Assembly: GCA_012518475.1 (NCBI GenBank)
Contig: JAAYSB010000341.1
Location: 1-5,776 of the forward strand
Direction: 5' to 3'
Length of the DNA: 5,776 nucleotides
DNA from: Intrasporangiaceae bacterium
Lineage (GTDB): Bacteria > Actinomycetota > Actinomycetes > Actinomycetales > Dermatophilaceae
A program made the translations under genes and the position numbers. Shown piece after piece: positions 5,150 to 5,776 of this stretch. A model generated the notes under the pieces. The model was not told where the DNA came from and ran no database searches. It saw only the letters and a list, made by a program, of their open reading frames with translations. How positions within the stretch are numbered: the stretch's first letter is position 1; every line of letters starts with the position of its first letter.

Positions 5150-5776
5150 ACGAAGGCCGGTGCGCCGCTCCAGCGCGAGCGCGATGAGCTCGTCGATGAG
5201 GTCGGAGTACTCGATACCCGAGGCGGCCCACATGCGCGGGAACATCGACGTGGGCGTGAACCCCGGCATGGTGTTGACCTCGTTGAGGACGATGTCGCCG
5301 TGGTCGGTGTAGAAGAAGTCGACCCGCGCCAGACCCTCGCAGCCGGCGGCCTCGAAGGCGCGCACCGCATACTCCCTGATCTGCTCGGCGACCGAGTCTG
5401 GCACGTCGGCGGGCGTCGTGAGCTCGACGTCATCGGCAGCGATGTACTTGGCCTCGAAGTCGTAGAACTCGTGGTTCTGCACGACCCGGCACTCGCCGAC
5501 CACGCTGGCCCTGGCCTGATCGTGGCCGCGGCCCTCGAGCACCCCGCACTCGATCTCCCGCCCGACGATGCCGGTCTCGACGACGACCTTGGGGTCGTGC
5601 CCACGGGCGGCCTCGATCGCGGCCTCGAGCTGCTCGGGGTCGGTGACCCTGGTGATGCCCATCGAGGAGCCGGCCCGGCTCGGCTTGACGAACACGGGCC
5701 ACTCGAGGGCCGCGACCGCGTCGAGGCAGGCGGCCTTGTCGCGGCGCCACTCCTTGTCGGTGATGACGGTGTAGGG
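5147..5776 (-). CDS. ddl: D-alanine--D-alanine ligase, 5'-truncated by the window edge
   Basis: Ddl joins two D-alanines with ATP in the cytoplasm to make the dipeptide terminus of peptidoglycan precursors. The last 209 residues are present, from PYTVITDKEW to ERRTGLR. They cover the ATP-grasp central and C-terminal domains: ATP-binding FVKPSRAGSSMGI (29-41), VVVETGIVGREIECGVLEG (64-82), the active-site loop EFYDFEAKY (103-111), DFFY (133-136), and the metal-binding and oxyanion segment NEVNTMPGFTPTSMFPRMW (155-173). Actinobacterial Ddl is about 360-370 residues, so about 150-160 N-terminal residues lie beyond the right edge. The loop ends in K-Y (110-111), the Lys-Tyr seen in D-Ala-D-Ala ligases; Phe at that Tyr is associated with D-Ala-D-Lac ligases, so ordinary vancomycin-sensitive precursors are expected. 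The gene converges on the DUF3515 gene with a 22-bp gap. Confidence 0.96.
   Translation of the reverse strand, partial: PYTVITDKEWRRDKAACLDAVAALEWPVFVKPSRAGSSMGITRVTDPEQLEAAIEAARGHDPKVVVETGIVGREIECGVLEGRGHDQARASVVGECRVVQNHEFYDFEAKYIAADDVELTTPADVPDSVAEQIREYAVRAFEAAGCEGLARVDFFYTDHGDIVLNEVNTMPGFTPTSMFPRMWAASGIEYSDLIDELIALALERRTGLR

Noticed and set aside
4423..5604. Minus-strand open frame of 393 codons crossing the RAM gene, the DUF3515 gene and ddl
   Set aside because: It is antisense to two recognisable genes and out of frame with ddl. The Ser/Arg/Pro-rich composition is typical of a shadow frame.
1..5776. Mobile element, CRISPR array, tRNA, rRNA or defence system
   Set aside because: I found no direct-repeat arrays, terminal inverted repeats, transposase or integrase motifs, or tRNA-like folds. 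All genes are core housekeeping types with uniform composition.

Overview
The window is a conserved chromosomal housekeeping block from a high-GC actinobacterium. I infer order Micrococcales, possibly an Intrasporangiaceae-like genus; the family-level guess is weak. The evidence is very GC-rich sequence with strong G/C third-position preference, GTG starts, TANNNT-type -10 elements, a DUF3515 lipoprotein (an actinobacterial family), and the gene neighbourhood rsmD-recG / rpmB / thiL / stand-alone Lrp-type RAM protein / DUF3515 / ddl. I see no mobile element, CRISPR array, tRNA, rRNA or defence system.

Layout from left to right. The 3'-truncated rsmD (1-420, minus) is preceded by recG (420-2684, minus), and the two overlap by one base (TGATG). 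A 191-bp divergent region (2685-2875) carries the rpmB promoter on the plus strand and a candidate leaderless recG promoter on the minus strand. rpmB (2876-3070, plus) converges on thiL (3129-4196, minus), and a 14-bp-stem terminator fills the gap. thiL diverges from a 77-residue RAM-domain protein (4313-4546, plus) across 116 bp whose two candidate -10 boxes overlap in a small inverted repeat. Next comes a large near-palindrome (4582-4617), then a DUF3515 lipoprotein gene (about 4600-5124, plus) whose start cannot be fixed. It converges at 22 bp on the 5'-truncated ddl (5147-5776, minus).

Functionally the genes are a synteny group rather than a pathway: 16S rRNA methylation (RsmD), replication-fork rescue (RecG), ribosome structure (L28), thiamine diphosphate synthesis (ThiL), amino-acid-type ligand sensing (RAM protein), an exported lipoprotein of unknown role, and peptidoglycan precursor synthesis (Ddl).

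The points most worth a second look are small-scale. Every Tyr-Ala pair in the window is spelled TAT-GCN while nearly all other Tyr codons are TAC, and no TACGC was found on either strand. The palindrome before the DUF3515 gene buries the only good Shine-Dalgarno sequence there. That Shine-Dalgarno leads into the wrong frame, suggesting a lost base or an overlapping leader ORF. The DAK2-domain gene often found beside recG is absent.
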